Assembly (NCBI GenBank): GCA_002395135.1
Contig: DGWC01000079.1
Span: forward strand, 1-16,208
Reading direction: 5' to 3'
Origin: Prevotella sp. UBA4268
GTDB taxonomy: Bacteria; Bacteroidota; Bacteroidia; Bacteroidales; Bacteroidaceae
Length of the DNA: 16,208 nt
Shown here: one piece after another, positions 7,163 through 13,890 of the stretch
Numbering within the stretch: the first letter of the stretch is position 1
Layout of the letters: each line of letters starts with the position of its first letter
The notes under the pieces: model-generated
What the model was told of the DNA's origin: nothing
What the model saw: the letters and a program-made list of their open reading frames with translations, nothing else
The model's database searches: none
Made by a program: the position numbers and the translations under genes

Positions 7163-7960
7163 GTGATATTTTATTTCTCAGGAACAGGCAACACGCGATG
7201 GGCTGCTAAGGAAATCGAACAGGCCATCCACGAACCGCTGCTCAATATAGCCGTCGAAATTAACGGCGATTGCCGCTATTCATTGTCGGAAGGTGAGCGG
7301 ATTGGCTTTTGTTTCCCCGTTCACGGCTGGCGTCCGCCTAAACTGGTGCGTGAGTTTATCGCCAAATTGTCGTTTGGCAACGATGCATCATCACATTTCT
7401 GCTGGGCTTTGTGCACGGCGGGCGATGACATTGGGCTAAGCATGGAATACCTCAACAAAGACCTGGAAAAAAAACATTTACATGCCAGTAGCATGTTTTC
7501 GCTTATCATGCCAGAGAGTTATGTGGGACTTCCCTTTATGGATGTGGATTCGCCAGATAAGGAATGGACCAAGAAAAAGAAAGCCGAGAGAGCGCTTCTT
7601 GACATCTTGCCTTATATCATCCAAAAGGAAGCGGGCATCATCCGCACATATAAAGGCCACTGGCCTAAGATAAACAGCCACGTGTTAGGTGCTGCCTTCG
7701 TTAAATATCTCATCACAGACAAACCGTTTCGCGTGAAAGAGGAGGTCTGCAAGAAATGCGGGAAATGCGCAGAAGTATGTCCTGTTCATGACATTCAGGC
7801 ATCCAGAGGCGAAACACCGTCATGGAAACATAACGGAAAGTGCCTCACGTGTTTCAGTTGTTATCACCATTGCCCCGTTCATGCCATTGAATACGGCTGG
7901 AGAACCAAAAACAAGGGGCAGTATTTGTATTATTATAACAAATTAAGGAAAAAGGTATGA
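7163..7960 (+). CDS. EFR1-family flavodoxin/ferredoxin protein
   Basis: A 265-aa redox protein. The N-terminus MIFYFSGTGNTRWAAKE is the FMN-phosphate loop (SGTGNT) of a flavodoxin-like domain running to about residue 150. The C-terminal third has two 4Fe-4S clusters, each C-x2-C-x2-C-x3-C-P: cysteines at about 196/199/202/206 and 227/230/233/237. Proteins of this type are thought to shuttle electrons between flavin and iron-sulfur carriers in anaerobes; the partner is unknown. I chose GTG 7163, because homologues begin at this first beta strand and a consensus promoter box ends 4 nt upstream. Starting at GTG 7148 would add MYFCK. Its TGA overlaps the ATG of the M6 protease (ATGA), so the two genes are translationally coupled although their roles look unrelated. 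Confidence 0.9.
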   Translation: MIFYFSGTGNTRWAAKEIEQAIHEPLLNIAVEINGDCRYSLSEGERIGFCFPVHGWRPPKLVREFIAKLSFGNDASSHFCWALCTAGDDIGLSMEYLNKDLEKKHLHASSMFSLIMPESYVGLPFMDVDSPDKEWTKKKKAERALLDILPYIIQKEAGIIRTYKGHWPKINSHVLGAAFVKYLITDKPFRVKEEVCKKCGKCAEVCPVHDIQASRGETPSWKHNGKCLTCFSCYHHCPVHAIEYGWRTKNKGQYLYYYNKLRKKV

Positions 7961-9774
7961 AAAGACTGTTCAATACACTCATTATCACTATCATTGCCAT
8001 CAATTGCTTAGCAGTGAAACCGCAACGTGGACCGCAGACAGTAAGACAATCAGACGGGACGCATCTGACCATATACAGTTATGGCGATGCCTCACTGCAC
8101 TGGTACACAACATCCGACGGAGTGCTGCTGGTACACGATGACCTTTCTTACTTTATTGCCGAAGTGGATGAAAGCGGAGAACTGCATGCCACATCCATTC
8201 TGGCCCACTCGCCTGCATTGCGCAACGAGCAAGAAAAGGATGCCATAGCCCGTCAAAACAAGGATTTATTCTACGACTGCTTACAAAACAGTACTTCTTC
8301 AGCAAAGAAAGCGCTGCCTAAGAAGGAAAAATTGTCAACCAATTCCACCTATTTCCCCCACGAAGGCTCACCTAAAGCCATTGTAATACTGGCAGAATTC
8401 ACCGATTCGCTGTTTAAAAACGATTACGAAACCACCTACAAACTCTTCGATTCGTTTCTGAATGCCGACGGTGCGCCTACTAACGACGTGGACAAAACTG
8501 TGGAAAGAAACTACGGCAGCGTGAAACAATATTTCAAGGACATCAGTTTCGGACAGTTCACACCGCAGTTTGACGTTTACGGACCTGTGAAACTCAACCA
8601 CGAAATGAAATATTACGGCGAAGGAGAAAGCGACCACATGGATAGATTCATACCCGATGTGTGCAAGGCAGCCGACGATTTGATTGACTTTTCACAGTAT
8701 GATGCCAACGGTGATGGATATGTAGATCTCGTCTATGTCATCTATGCCGGCTATGGAGAGAGTTACACGGGTGTAACCTCCAATGCCATCTGGCCTAAAT
8801 CAGACACAGGTAATTATGGCACATACGACGGGAAGACCGTTTCGAGATATGGCGTTCACTGCGAGTTGGGAGGAAGTCCCGAGCATACAGCACACTGGGG
8901 AGAGAAACGCATCAATGGAATCGGGTTGTTCGTTCATGAGTTTTCCCACTGCATGGGTTTGCCAGACATCTATCCTACCGTTACATCTGCAAGGATCAAC
9001 AATCAGGCAATGGAAGACTGGGATGTGATGGACGGAGGCGAATACTTGGGTGGCAACATCGGCTTCTATCCTGCGGAATACACGCCGTGGGAGCGCGAAG
9101 TGCTGGGCTGGATGACCATAGACACACTGAAAGAGGCACAGCGAGTTAGTCTTGAAACGGTGCAGAACGGCAAGAAAGCCTACCGCATCATGAACGACAA
9201 CGACAGCAAAGGGCGTGAATATTTCCTGCTCTTCAATGTGCAGAATGAAGGTTGGAATACTTACGCTCGCGGACATGGCATGCTGGTGATGCACTTGAAC
9301 TACAGTTCTGCTTACGTTGGCGTTCACGATCACCCCAACAACACGCCCAATTCACCACGCCTCACCATTGTGCCTGCTGATGGACTGCTAATCAGTTCGT
9401 ATCAGGTGCTTGGGGAAGACGAAGTGGATCCAAACAAATATACTGCAAACGAGTATCGCGCCAGTTATGCAGGTGACCCCTTCCCTGGTAGTCAGGAGGT
9501 GCATTTCCTCACAGACACCAGTGCCATAAAGCCCACTGTCTATGTGGGTGACAGGCTTAACAAGCCCATTTTCAATATTCAAGAAGACGAGAATGGCATC
9601 ATCACCTTCGACTTCTTGGAAGATATTTCATCAGGCATACACGGCATACAGGTTGTCGCGCCCGACGAAAGGAAGAAGATTTACACACTCGACGGAATCT
9701 ACGCAGGTGATGACCTGAACGCTTTGCCCAAGGGAATATACATCTTAAACAGAAAGAAAGTGGTGGTCAAATAG
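7957..9774 (+). CDS. Secreted M6-family metalloprotease
   Basis: A 605-aa exported zinc protease. An N-terminal Sec signal (KRLFNTLIITIIAINCLA, cleavage near 19) is followed by a pro-region with the family's HLTIYSYGDASLHWYTTSDG and by the M6 catalytic domain from about 140. The zinc motif HEFSHCMGLPD at 327-337 gives H327, E328, H331 and likely D337. WDVMDGG (355-361) supplies the Met-turn. DANGDGYVDL (249-258) looks like a calcium-binding loop. The C-terminal 35 residues (IYTLDGIYAG, then LPKGIYILN and KVVVK at the very end) resemble Bacteroidota type A C-terminal domains used by type IX secretion, so the protein may be carried across the outer membrane; this is inference. InhA of Bacillus is the known reference. 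It is the second gene of a coupled pair and is followed by a terminator at 9899. Confidence 0.93.
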   Translation: MKRLFNTLIITIIAINCLAVKPQRGPQTVRQSDGTHLTIYSYGDASLHWYTTSDGVLLVHDDLSYFIAEVDESGELHATSILAHSPALRNEQEKDAIARQNKDLFYDCLQNSTSSAKKALPKKEKLSTNSTYFPHEGSPKAIVILAEFTDSLFKNDYETTYKLFDSFLNADGAPTNDVDKTVERNYGSVKQYFKDISFGQFTPQFDVYGPVKLNHEMKYYGEGESDHMDRFIPDVCKAADDLIDFSQYDANGDGYVDLVYVIYAGYGESYTGVTSNAIWPKSDTGNYGTYDGKTVSRYGVHCELGGSPEHTAHWGEKRINGIGLFVHEFSHCMGLPDIYPTVTSARINNQAMEDWDVMDGGEYLGGNIGFYPAEYTPWEREVLGWMTIDTLKEAQRVSLETVQNGKKAYRIMNDNDSKGREYFLLFNVQNEGWNTYARGHGMLVMHLNYSSAYVGVHDHPNNTPNSPRLTIVPADGLLISSYQVLGEDEVDPNKYTANEYRASYAGDPFPGSQEVHFLTDTSAIKPTVYVGDRLNKPIFNIQEDENGIITFDFLEDISSGIHGIQVVAPDERKKIYTLDGIYAGDDLNALPKGIYILNRKKVVVK

Positions 9775-9799
9775 ACATCAGTAAGTCTTTCTCCACATT

Positions 9800-9887
9800 A
9801 TTTATATATAATACCATACTTGTATTATCATAGACAATACTTAATTTATATATAATACCATACTTGTATTATCATAGACAATACTTA
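9800..9887. repeat. Exact 44-bp tandem duplication
   Basis: 9800-9843 and 9844-9887 are identical 44-mers, very A/T rich, each beginning ATTTATATATAATACC. Each unit contains nested inverted pieces AATAC/GTATT/AATAC, so alternative small hairpins can form. The duplication sits just 3' of the M6 protease stop and before its terminator. Identity of the two copies suggests a recent slippage or duplication event. Confidence 0.9.
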
Positions 9888-9898
9888 TATATCATCAT

Positions 9899-9926
9899 AA
9901 AGGGAACCCGTTGAGGTTCCCTTTTT
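9899..9926 (+). terminator. Intrinsic terminator after the M6 protease gene
   Basis: A 10-bp stem AAAGGGAACC/GGTTCCCTTT (9899-9908 and 9915-9924) with a 6-nt loop CGTTGA, ending in a five-T run. It is well placed for the plus-strand unit. On minus the following bases are less T-rich, so it is a weaker stop for the convergent aldo/keto reductase. Confidence 0.85.
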
Positions 9927-10075
9927 CATTTCTGCAAAGCAATCATATTGCTTCATCTCCATAACGAATGCAACACCTGTTGATACGTTACGATTCCGAG
10001 CACTCAACAATGAGGGGCTTATATGGTTATGAAACCAGTCATTCCCACCATGTGTCGAATTCCGCCCGTTCTTAC

Positions 10076-10921
10076 TTAACCGTACGTCTCAATAAGGTAT
10101 TTCACAAACTGCGGGTCCTGGAAGTTCACGGTTCCCGTGTCTTGCTGATTCATCTTGGCTATCTGTGCCATCTCTTCTTCGGTCAATGCAAAGTCGAAAA
10201 TCTGGAAGTTTTGTGCCATACGTTCCTTGTGACTCGACTTGGGAATGGCCACGATACCACGTTGCGTCAGCCAGCGAAGGCCCACTTGCGCAGCACTCTT
10301 GCCATATTTATGTCCGATAGCACCCAGCGTTTCGCTCTTTACAATGCCTTCAACGCCCTGTCCGCCCAGCGGTCCCCAGGCCATCATTGTCGTATTGGTC
10401 TCTGCAAGAATGGGCTCAATACCCGTCTGCTGTATCATCACGTTGCACTGCAACTGGTTCACCATTGGCTTCACATCTACATAATGGGCGAAGTCGAAGA
10501 AACGTGCTGCCTGGAAATTGGATACTCCGATGGCACGAACCTTGCCTTCATCGTATGCTTTCTCCATAGCCCGCCATGTGCCGAACACATCGCCGTAGGC
10601 CTGGTGGATGAGCAGCAGGTCGATGTAGTCGGTCTGCAACTTGCCTAAACTCTCATCAATGCTCTTAGCGGCCTTCTCCTCACCAGCATTCGAAATCCAT
10701 ACCTTCGTCGTTAGGAAGATATCTTCGCGACGGATGCCGCTCTTCACAATGGCATCGCCAACACCGTCTTCGTTCTGATAAGCCTGTGCCGTGTCTATCA
10801 GACGATAGCCTACAGACAGCGCATCACTTACACAACGCTCCGCCTCCTGTGGCGGTACCAAGAACACACCGTAGCCTAACAACGGCATCTCTACTCCATT
10901 CGATAACTTGATTGTTTCCAT
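10076..10921 (-). CDS. Aldo/keto reductase, DkgA-like
   Basis: A 281-aa cytoplasmic (alpha/beta)8 NADPH-dependent carbonyl reductase. The catalytic tetrad is in place: D43 and Y48 (LIDTAQAYQNE), K73 (TTKVW) and H106 (LLIHQ). The NADPH clamp IPKSSHKERMAQN (226-238) carries the Lys/Ser/Arg residues that bind the 2'-phosphate. Length and motif order match E. coli DkgA (2,5-diketo-gluconate/methylglyoxal reductase); the substrate here is not known. Its ATG lies 2 nt after the stop of the YqhD-like dehydrogenase. This is the same order as yqhD-dkgA in E. coli, where the pair reduces toxic short aldehydes. No terminator with a clear T tract is visible downstream on this strand. Confidence 0.93.
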   Translation of the reverse strand: METIKLSNGVEMPLLGYGVFLVPPQEAERCVSDALSVGYRLIDTAQAYQNEDGVGDAIVKSGIRREDIFLTTKVWISNAGEEKAAKSIDESLGKLQTDYIDLLLIHQAYGDVFGTWRAMEKAYDEGKVRAIGVSNFQAARFFDFAHYVDVKPMVNQLQCNVMIQQTGIEPILAETNTTMMAWGPLGGQGVEGIVKSETLGAIGHKYGKSAAQVGLRWLTQRGIVAIPKSSHKERMAQNFQIFDFALTEEEMAQIAKMNQQDTGTVNFQDPQFVKYLIETYG

Positions 10922-10923
10922 AA

Positions 10924-12087
10924 TTAAAGACTTGCCATTAAGATTTCCTTGATGTCCTGTTCACTAAGCGGAGCGTAAGCATGCTCCAGTCCCTCATTCA
11001 CAGCGATGTGATGAGCCATCTCATCTATACGGCTGTCATCGATACCCACTTCACGCAGATGCATCGGGATGTTGATACTCTCAAAGAAGCGATAGGTCGC
11101 GTCGATGGCTTTCTCTGCTATCTCCTGTTTGGGAAGAGAAGCATCAATGCCAAAAACGTTGATGCCGTATTTCACAAAGCGGTCTATGGTCTTTTCATTG
11201 AGTATATGCTTCATCCAACGCGGTGTGATGATAGCCAGTCCTTCGCCGTGAGTGATATCATAATAGGCACTCAGCGCGTGCTCAATACCATGACAGGGCC
11301 AGCCACTGTGACTGTTTCCAAGCGACAGGATGCCATTGCAGCCGTAAGTGCAGCACAGCATCATCTCGGCACGTGCGGTGTAATCCTCGGGATTGTCCAG
11401 ACACTTGCGGGCATTCACCATCAGGCTCTTGAGCATCGACTCGCAGAAGCCGTCGTTCAGCAGTGTCGTATCTGCTGCGAAATATTGCTCAATGGTATGG
11501 TTCATGGCATCGGCACAGCCTGCTGCCGTCTGCTTTTTCGATACAGAGAAAGTATAGACGGGGTCGAGAATAGAGCATACGGGGAAGAGCAGCGGATCCA
11601 AATAACCGATTTTGTCGTTGGTCTCAGTGCGTGAGATAACACCACCGCAGTCATACTCAGAGCCTGTTGCCGCCAGCGTCAGAATGTCCACGATAGGCAG
11701 TGCTGCCTGCGCTTTCACCTTATAGGTAATCAGATCCCACACATCACCATCGTACTTGGCACCTGCTGCAATGGCCTTTGAACAGTCAAGCACCGAGCCG
11801 CCACCAACGGCCAGAATAACATCCACCTGCTCGGCCTTGCAGATGCGCACACCCTCGAGCACACTGGGTTCGTACTTCGGATTGGGCTGGATGCCTGCGA
11901 GTTCGAAGATTTCAAAGTCTTTCAACAATTCCTTCACACGGTCGTAAAGACCAAGTTTCTTAATGCTACCACCGCCGTAAGTCAGCAGCACACGCTTTCC
12001 CAGAGGCCGCATTACCTCAGGAAGTTTCACAATCGACTCACGTCCAAAGATGAGTCGCGTTGGGGTCATGTAATCAAAGTTCTGCAT
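10924..12087 (-). CDS. YqhD-like iron-containing alcohol dehydrogenase
   Basis: A 387-aa group III alcohol dehydrogenase, the same length as E. coli YqhD. The cofactor region YGGGSIKK (37-44) and GGGSVLDCSKAI (95-106) are clear. The four metal ligands fall at D193, H197 (GCADAMNHTIEQYF), H266 (CHGIEH) and H280 (DITHGEG), each one position before the YqhD residues D194/H198/H267/H281. YqhD is an NADPH-dependent aldehyde reductase acting on acrolein, butyraldehyde and similar compounds, and that role is the likeliest here. Cytoplasmic. It is co-directional with an aldo/keto reductase 2 nt downstream. A -7 box at 12129-12136 gives it its own promoter. No YqhC-like AraC regulator lies next to it in this window. 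Confidence 0.94.
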   Translation of the reverse strand: MQNFDYMTPTRLIFGRESIVKLPEVMRPLGKRVLLTYGGGSIKKLGLYDRVKELLKDFEIFELAGIQPNPKYEPSVLEGVRICKAEQVDVILAVGGGSVLDCSKAIAAGAKYDGDVWDLITYKVKAQAALPIVDILTLAATGSEYDCGGVISRTETNDKIGYLDPLLFPVCSILDPVYTFSVSKKQTAAGCADAMNHTIEQYFAADTTLLNDGFCESMLKSLMVNARKCLDNPEDYTARAEMMLCCTYGCNGILSLGNSHSGWPCHGIEHALSAYYDITHGEGLAIITPRWMKHILNEKTIDRFVKYGINVFGIDASLPKQEIAEKAIDATYRFFESINIPMHLREVGIDDSRIDEMAHHIAVNEGLEHAYAPLSEQDIKEILMASL

Positions 12088-12128
12088 AATTCTTTTATTA
12101 TAGGTTCTTATTTCATTAGTTTCGTCAG

Positions 12129-12136
12129 CAAAGATA
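12129..12136 (-). promoter_or_regulatory. -7 box of the YqhD-like/AKR operon
   Basis: On minus, TATCTTTG followed by C, ending about 41 nt before ATG 12087. The upstream part overlaps the hairpin at 12142-12177. No clear -33 TTTG at the usual distance. Confidence 0.55.
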
Positions 12137-12141
12137 CAAAT

Positions 12142-12177
12142 AAATCCGCAATTTGCCAGTACACAAATTACGGATTT
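12142..12177. terminator. 14-bp stem hairpin after the SDR gene
   Basis: AAATCCGCAATTTG (12142-12155) pairs with CAAATTACGGATTT (12164-12177), leaving an 8-nt loop and one mismatch that becomes a G-U pair in the minus-strand transcript. It follows the SDR stop (12199) on minus by about 20 nt. The next bases on minus are ATTTGTATCTTTG, U-rich but broken, so it is a plausible but not ideal terminator. Confidence 0.55.
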
Positions 12178-12198
12178 GATTACCTTTTTTACAGAATC

Positions 12199-13047
12199 TT
12201 ATTGCCCAAGTTTGAATTCTCCTGTGCGGATACTGGCTATAACGCCGCCGTCGATAAGCAAATCGGTGCCGGTGATAAAACGTGCATGCTCGCCGAGCAG
12301 GAAGGCAGCAGCCTCGGCAATCTCGTCGCTGGTGCCTGTGCGCTGGGCAGCACTTGCATCAATCATAGCCTGATAACCCTCGCCATTGGCATTGAACTCA
12401 TCGTAGGCCAAAGGAGTAACAATAACTCCGGGAGAGATGGTATTGATGCGTGCTCCGCGTTTGCGCCACGAGGTGGCAGCAGCCCGCTGTGCCTGTAAGT
12501 GGTTCATTCGCTTGGCAATCATATAGGCGAAACCGCTGTTTTGCATGGCCACCTCCTGGATGAACTTCACGTCTTTCAGTTCTGCGGTCGGGGTGTTGAC
12601 CAGTTGCAGTTCAATGTCGTTGGGGATGGGATACATATAGGCAGCCTGACTGGAGATAATCAGTCCTGCCCCACCTTCGGCAATCACCTCGCCAAAGGCA
12701 TCCACAGCATAACCCGTTCCCACCATGTCGAGATCAACGATATGCTCTGGCTTGGCCTGATTGGGCGATGCTCCAGCGGTATCGATAAAGTACATCACGG
12801 GACCCAGTTCTGCAGCCCTGCGTGCGAATGTCTCCACGCTCTCCTTCTGCAACGCGTTCACCTGCAGCGTCTCCACATCGTAACCACAGCGGCGAAAGTC
12901 TTCGCCCACGCGCTCCAATGCCTTCTCGCTGATGTCGCCCAGCAAGATTTTCTTACCAGCACCGATACGGCGCACAATGGCTGTTCCCATACTACCGGCA
13001 CCCAAGAGTGCCACTACCTGTTTCTGTTCGTTTCTGTCGAATACCAT
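12199..13047 (-). CDS. Atypical SDR-family oxidoreductase
   Basis: A 282-aa Rossmann protein assigned to the short-chain dehydrogenases from its C-terminal half: SPGVIVTPLA (205-214), a DEIAEAAAFLLGEHARFITG block (241-260) and TDLLIDGGV (261-269). Y175 and K179 (AYMIAKR) form the YxxxK pair, with S132/S133 ahead of it, and DTAGAS at 89-94 stands in for NNAG. Two things are odd. The cofactor loop is GAGSMGTAIV (16-25), of the GxGxxG type, instead of TGxxxGIG. And about 42 residues separate the catalytic Ser and Tyr, against roughly 13 in classical SDRs. Substrate unknown. It lies upstream of the YqhD-like operon on the same strand, with a hairpin between them and a separate promoter. Confidence 0.88.
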   Translation of the reverse strand: MVFDRNEQKQVVALLGAGSMGTAIVRRIGAGKKILLGDISEKALERVGEDFRRCGYDVETLQVNALQKESVETFARRAAELGPVMYFIDTAGASPNQAKPEHIVDLDMVGTGYAVDAFGEVIAEGGAGLIISSQAAYMYPIPNDIELQLVNTPTAELKDVKFIQEVAMQNSGFAYMIAKRMNHLQAQRAAATSWRKRGARINTISPGVIVTPLAYDEFNANGEGYQAMIDASAAQRTGTSDEIAEAAAFLLGEHARFITGTDLLIDGGVIASIRTGEFKLGQ

Positions 13048-13079
13048 AATCTTATTGTATTTATTGTTCTAACTGGTTG

Positions 13080-13087
13080 CAAATTTA
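13080..13087 (-). promoter_or_regulatory. -7 box of the SDR gene at 13047
   Basis: On minus, TAAATTTG followed by C, a full match to TAnnTTTG, 32 nt before the ATG. The position where a -33 element should lie is occupied by the hairpin at 13097-13124, and no TTTG is seen there. Confidence 0.5.
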
Positions 13088-13091
13088 CAAC

Positions 13092-13124
13092 AAAAAAGGC
13101 AATCCACTATTACACGAATTGCCT
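13092..13124 (-). terminator. Terminator-like hairpin upstream of the SDR promoter
   Basis: On minus, AGGCAAT and ATTGCCT (13118-13124 and 13097-13103) form a 7-bp stem around a 14-nt loop, followed directly by a T run (13092-13096). No minus-strand gene ends nearby: the next one to the right ends at 14746 behind its own terminator. It may insulate the SDR promoter or act in its control. Confidence 0.55.
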
Positions 13125-13206
13125 CATAACTTTCACATTTTGCAGAAAAACTCCTCCATTCCTTGATTTTTCTTTCTCAAACCATGTTATTCTGCCAGAA
13201 AAAAAT

Positions 13207-13214
13207 TATCTTTG
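13207..13214 (+). promoter_or_regulatory. -7 box of the small gene at 13243
   Basis: TATCTTTG followed by CATC, 28 nt before the ATG, the same wording as the Crp/Fnr gene's box. It supports ATG 13243 as an originally real start even though the frame is soon broken by a stop codon. Confidence 0.55.
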
Positions 13215-13242
13215 CATCAGTGAATACAAAAGAAATACGGAT

Positions 13243-13554
13243 ATGAATGCAGTTTCACTCAACAACCTCTGGACATGTCTGCAGGGGTCGTAGTTCTCAG
13301 TCAGTAATAAAAAATGGTTTGGAGAACGACTCATAGAGGCTTCTAAAGGCATGACTGCCAATTCATCTGACAGCCCTCGACATCAAGTCCATAGGCAAAG
13401 AAAGGCCCTGAGCGACGCGGAACTTGCAGAAAAACTTGCAAAATATGAACCACTAACAGATGATAATTTTCCAGAAGTCTGTGCAGAGGATTATGCGAAT
13501 TTCGCCAAGTGTCATAGTGGCCAAGTAGCGAAAGGAATGGAAAAATGGCTTTAA
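13243..13554 (+). pseudogene. Small antitoxin-like gene with an in-frame amber codon
   Basis: From ATG 13243 the frame reads MNAVSLNNLWTCLQGS, meets TAG at 13291-13293, and then stays open in the same frame (FSVSNKKWFGERLIEASK...) to TAA at 13552-13554. The N-terminal pattern SLNNLWxxLQG...SVSNKKWxxERLIEA on both sides of the stop is, from memory, that of a common small Bacteroidales protein often found next to toxin-like genes, so the two halves belong together. Counting through the stop gives 103 codons. A shorter product could start at ATG 13351 (67 aa: SDAELAEKLAKYEPLTDDNFPEV region), which would lose the conserved N-terminus. The cause could be nonsense mutation, suppression or sequence error. 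Its 3' end overlaps the next small gene by 10 nt. The TA-pair reading is inference. Confidence 0.65.
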
Positions 13555-13697
13555 CACCAGTTAATTATCGTGAAATCGTCAATTACCGTTACTTCGTACG
13601 CCAGCCATTCTTTGATGATGTAGTTGACCGCATCATTGCCAATATTATTGACGGAGATTGGGATCAATATTATTCGAGTATAGAACACAATCGTTAG
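13545..13697 (+). CDS. Hypothetical 50-aa protein, partner of the preceding small gene
   Basis: ATG 13545 to TAG 13695-13697 encodes 50 residues starting MALTPVNYREIVNYRYFVRQ and containing a hydrophobic/acidic stretch PFFDDVVDRIIANIIDGDW. It overlaps the preceding small gene by 10 nt, as in toxin-antitoxin pairs. I do not recognise the family and see no ribonuclease or ParE/RelE signature. It may be the remaining N-terminal part of a longer protein, since it ends just before a structured, possibly mobile segment. Composition is not like a random frame, but the short length keeps confidence moderate. Confidence 0.5.
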   Translation: MALTPVNYREIVNYRYFVRQPFFDDVVDRIIANIIDGDWDQYYSSIEHNR

Positions 13698-13740
13698 AAC
13701 CTAAAAAAGTAAAACAAGAAACAGACAGGAGAAAATAGTA

Positions 13741-13860
13741 CATCGGGATGAGGCTGCACCAGGTGCACCTGCCCACAGGCAACGTTACTGGGCGTAAGCC
13801 CAAATTATAATCAAACAATATTATTAACTTACAGGTTAGCGTTCCTGTTCATACTTATAA
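13741..13860 (+). ncRNA. Hairpin-rich segment, candidate structured RNA or IS200/IS605-type omega-RNA body
   Basis: Several compact foldable pieces lie side by side: a 12-bp palindrome CAGGTGCACCTG (13760-13771), an alternative CCTG/CAGG hairpin (13768-13779), TGGGC-GTAA-GCCCA with a GNRA tetraloop (13789-13802) and ACAGG/CCTGT (about 13833-13850). G/C content is higher than in the small genes on either side. The open frames across it are very short (for example 13748-13810, 20 codons). It leads into the long hairpin at 13891-14014. Which strand is transcribed is not shown; plus is assumed from the order relative to the right-end-like hairpin. Confidence 0.35.
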
Positions 13861-13890
13861 ATATGGAATTGAGCTTTTGCTCTTGTTCTT

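Larger units (their letters stand above)
9775..10075. other. Convergent intergenic region, 301 bp
   Basis: It holds the 44-bp tandem repeat, the terminator at 9899-9926 and a small hairpin AAGCAAT/ATTGCTT (9937-9943, 9947-9953) with no T tract. The remaining bases to 10075 show no coding sequence or recognisable RNA. Confidence 0.5.

Noticed and set aside
9937..9953. Small hairpin as terminator of the aldo/keto reductase
   Set aside because: Seven-bp stem with a three-nt loop and no T tract on the minus strand; too weak to call.
9968..11634. Plus-strand open frames of over 200 codons opposite the aldo/keto reductase and the YqhD-like gene
   Set aside because: The minus-strand genes carry full catalytic motifs; the opposite frames show none and have no promoter box.
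12499..13293. Long plus-strand open frame (264 codons) opposite the SDR gene
   Set aside because: It is antisense to a gene with clear SDR motifs, has a His/Cys-rich composition typical of a mirrored frame, and matches no family.
13698..13810. C-terminal remnant of a tnpB gene
   Set aside because: Short frames before the hairpin (for example 13748-13810) cannot be matched with confidence to TnpB; no RuvC or zinc-finger motif is visible.
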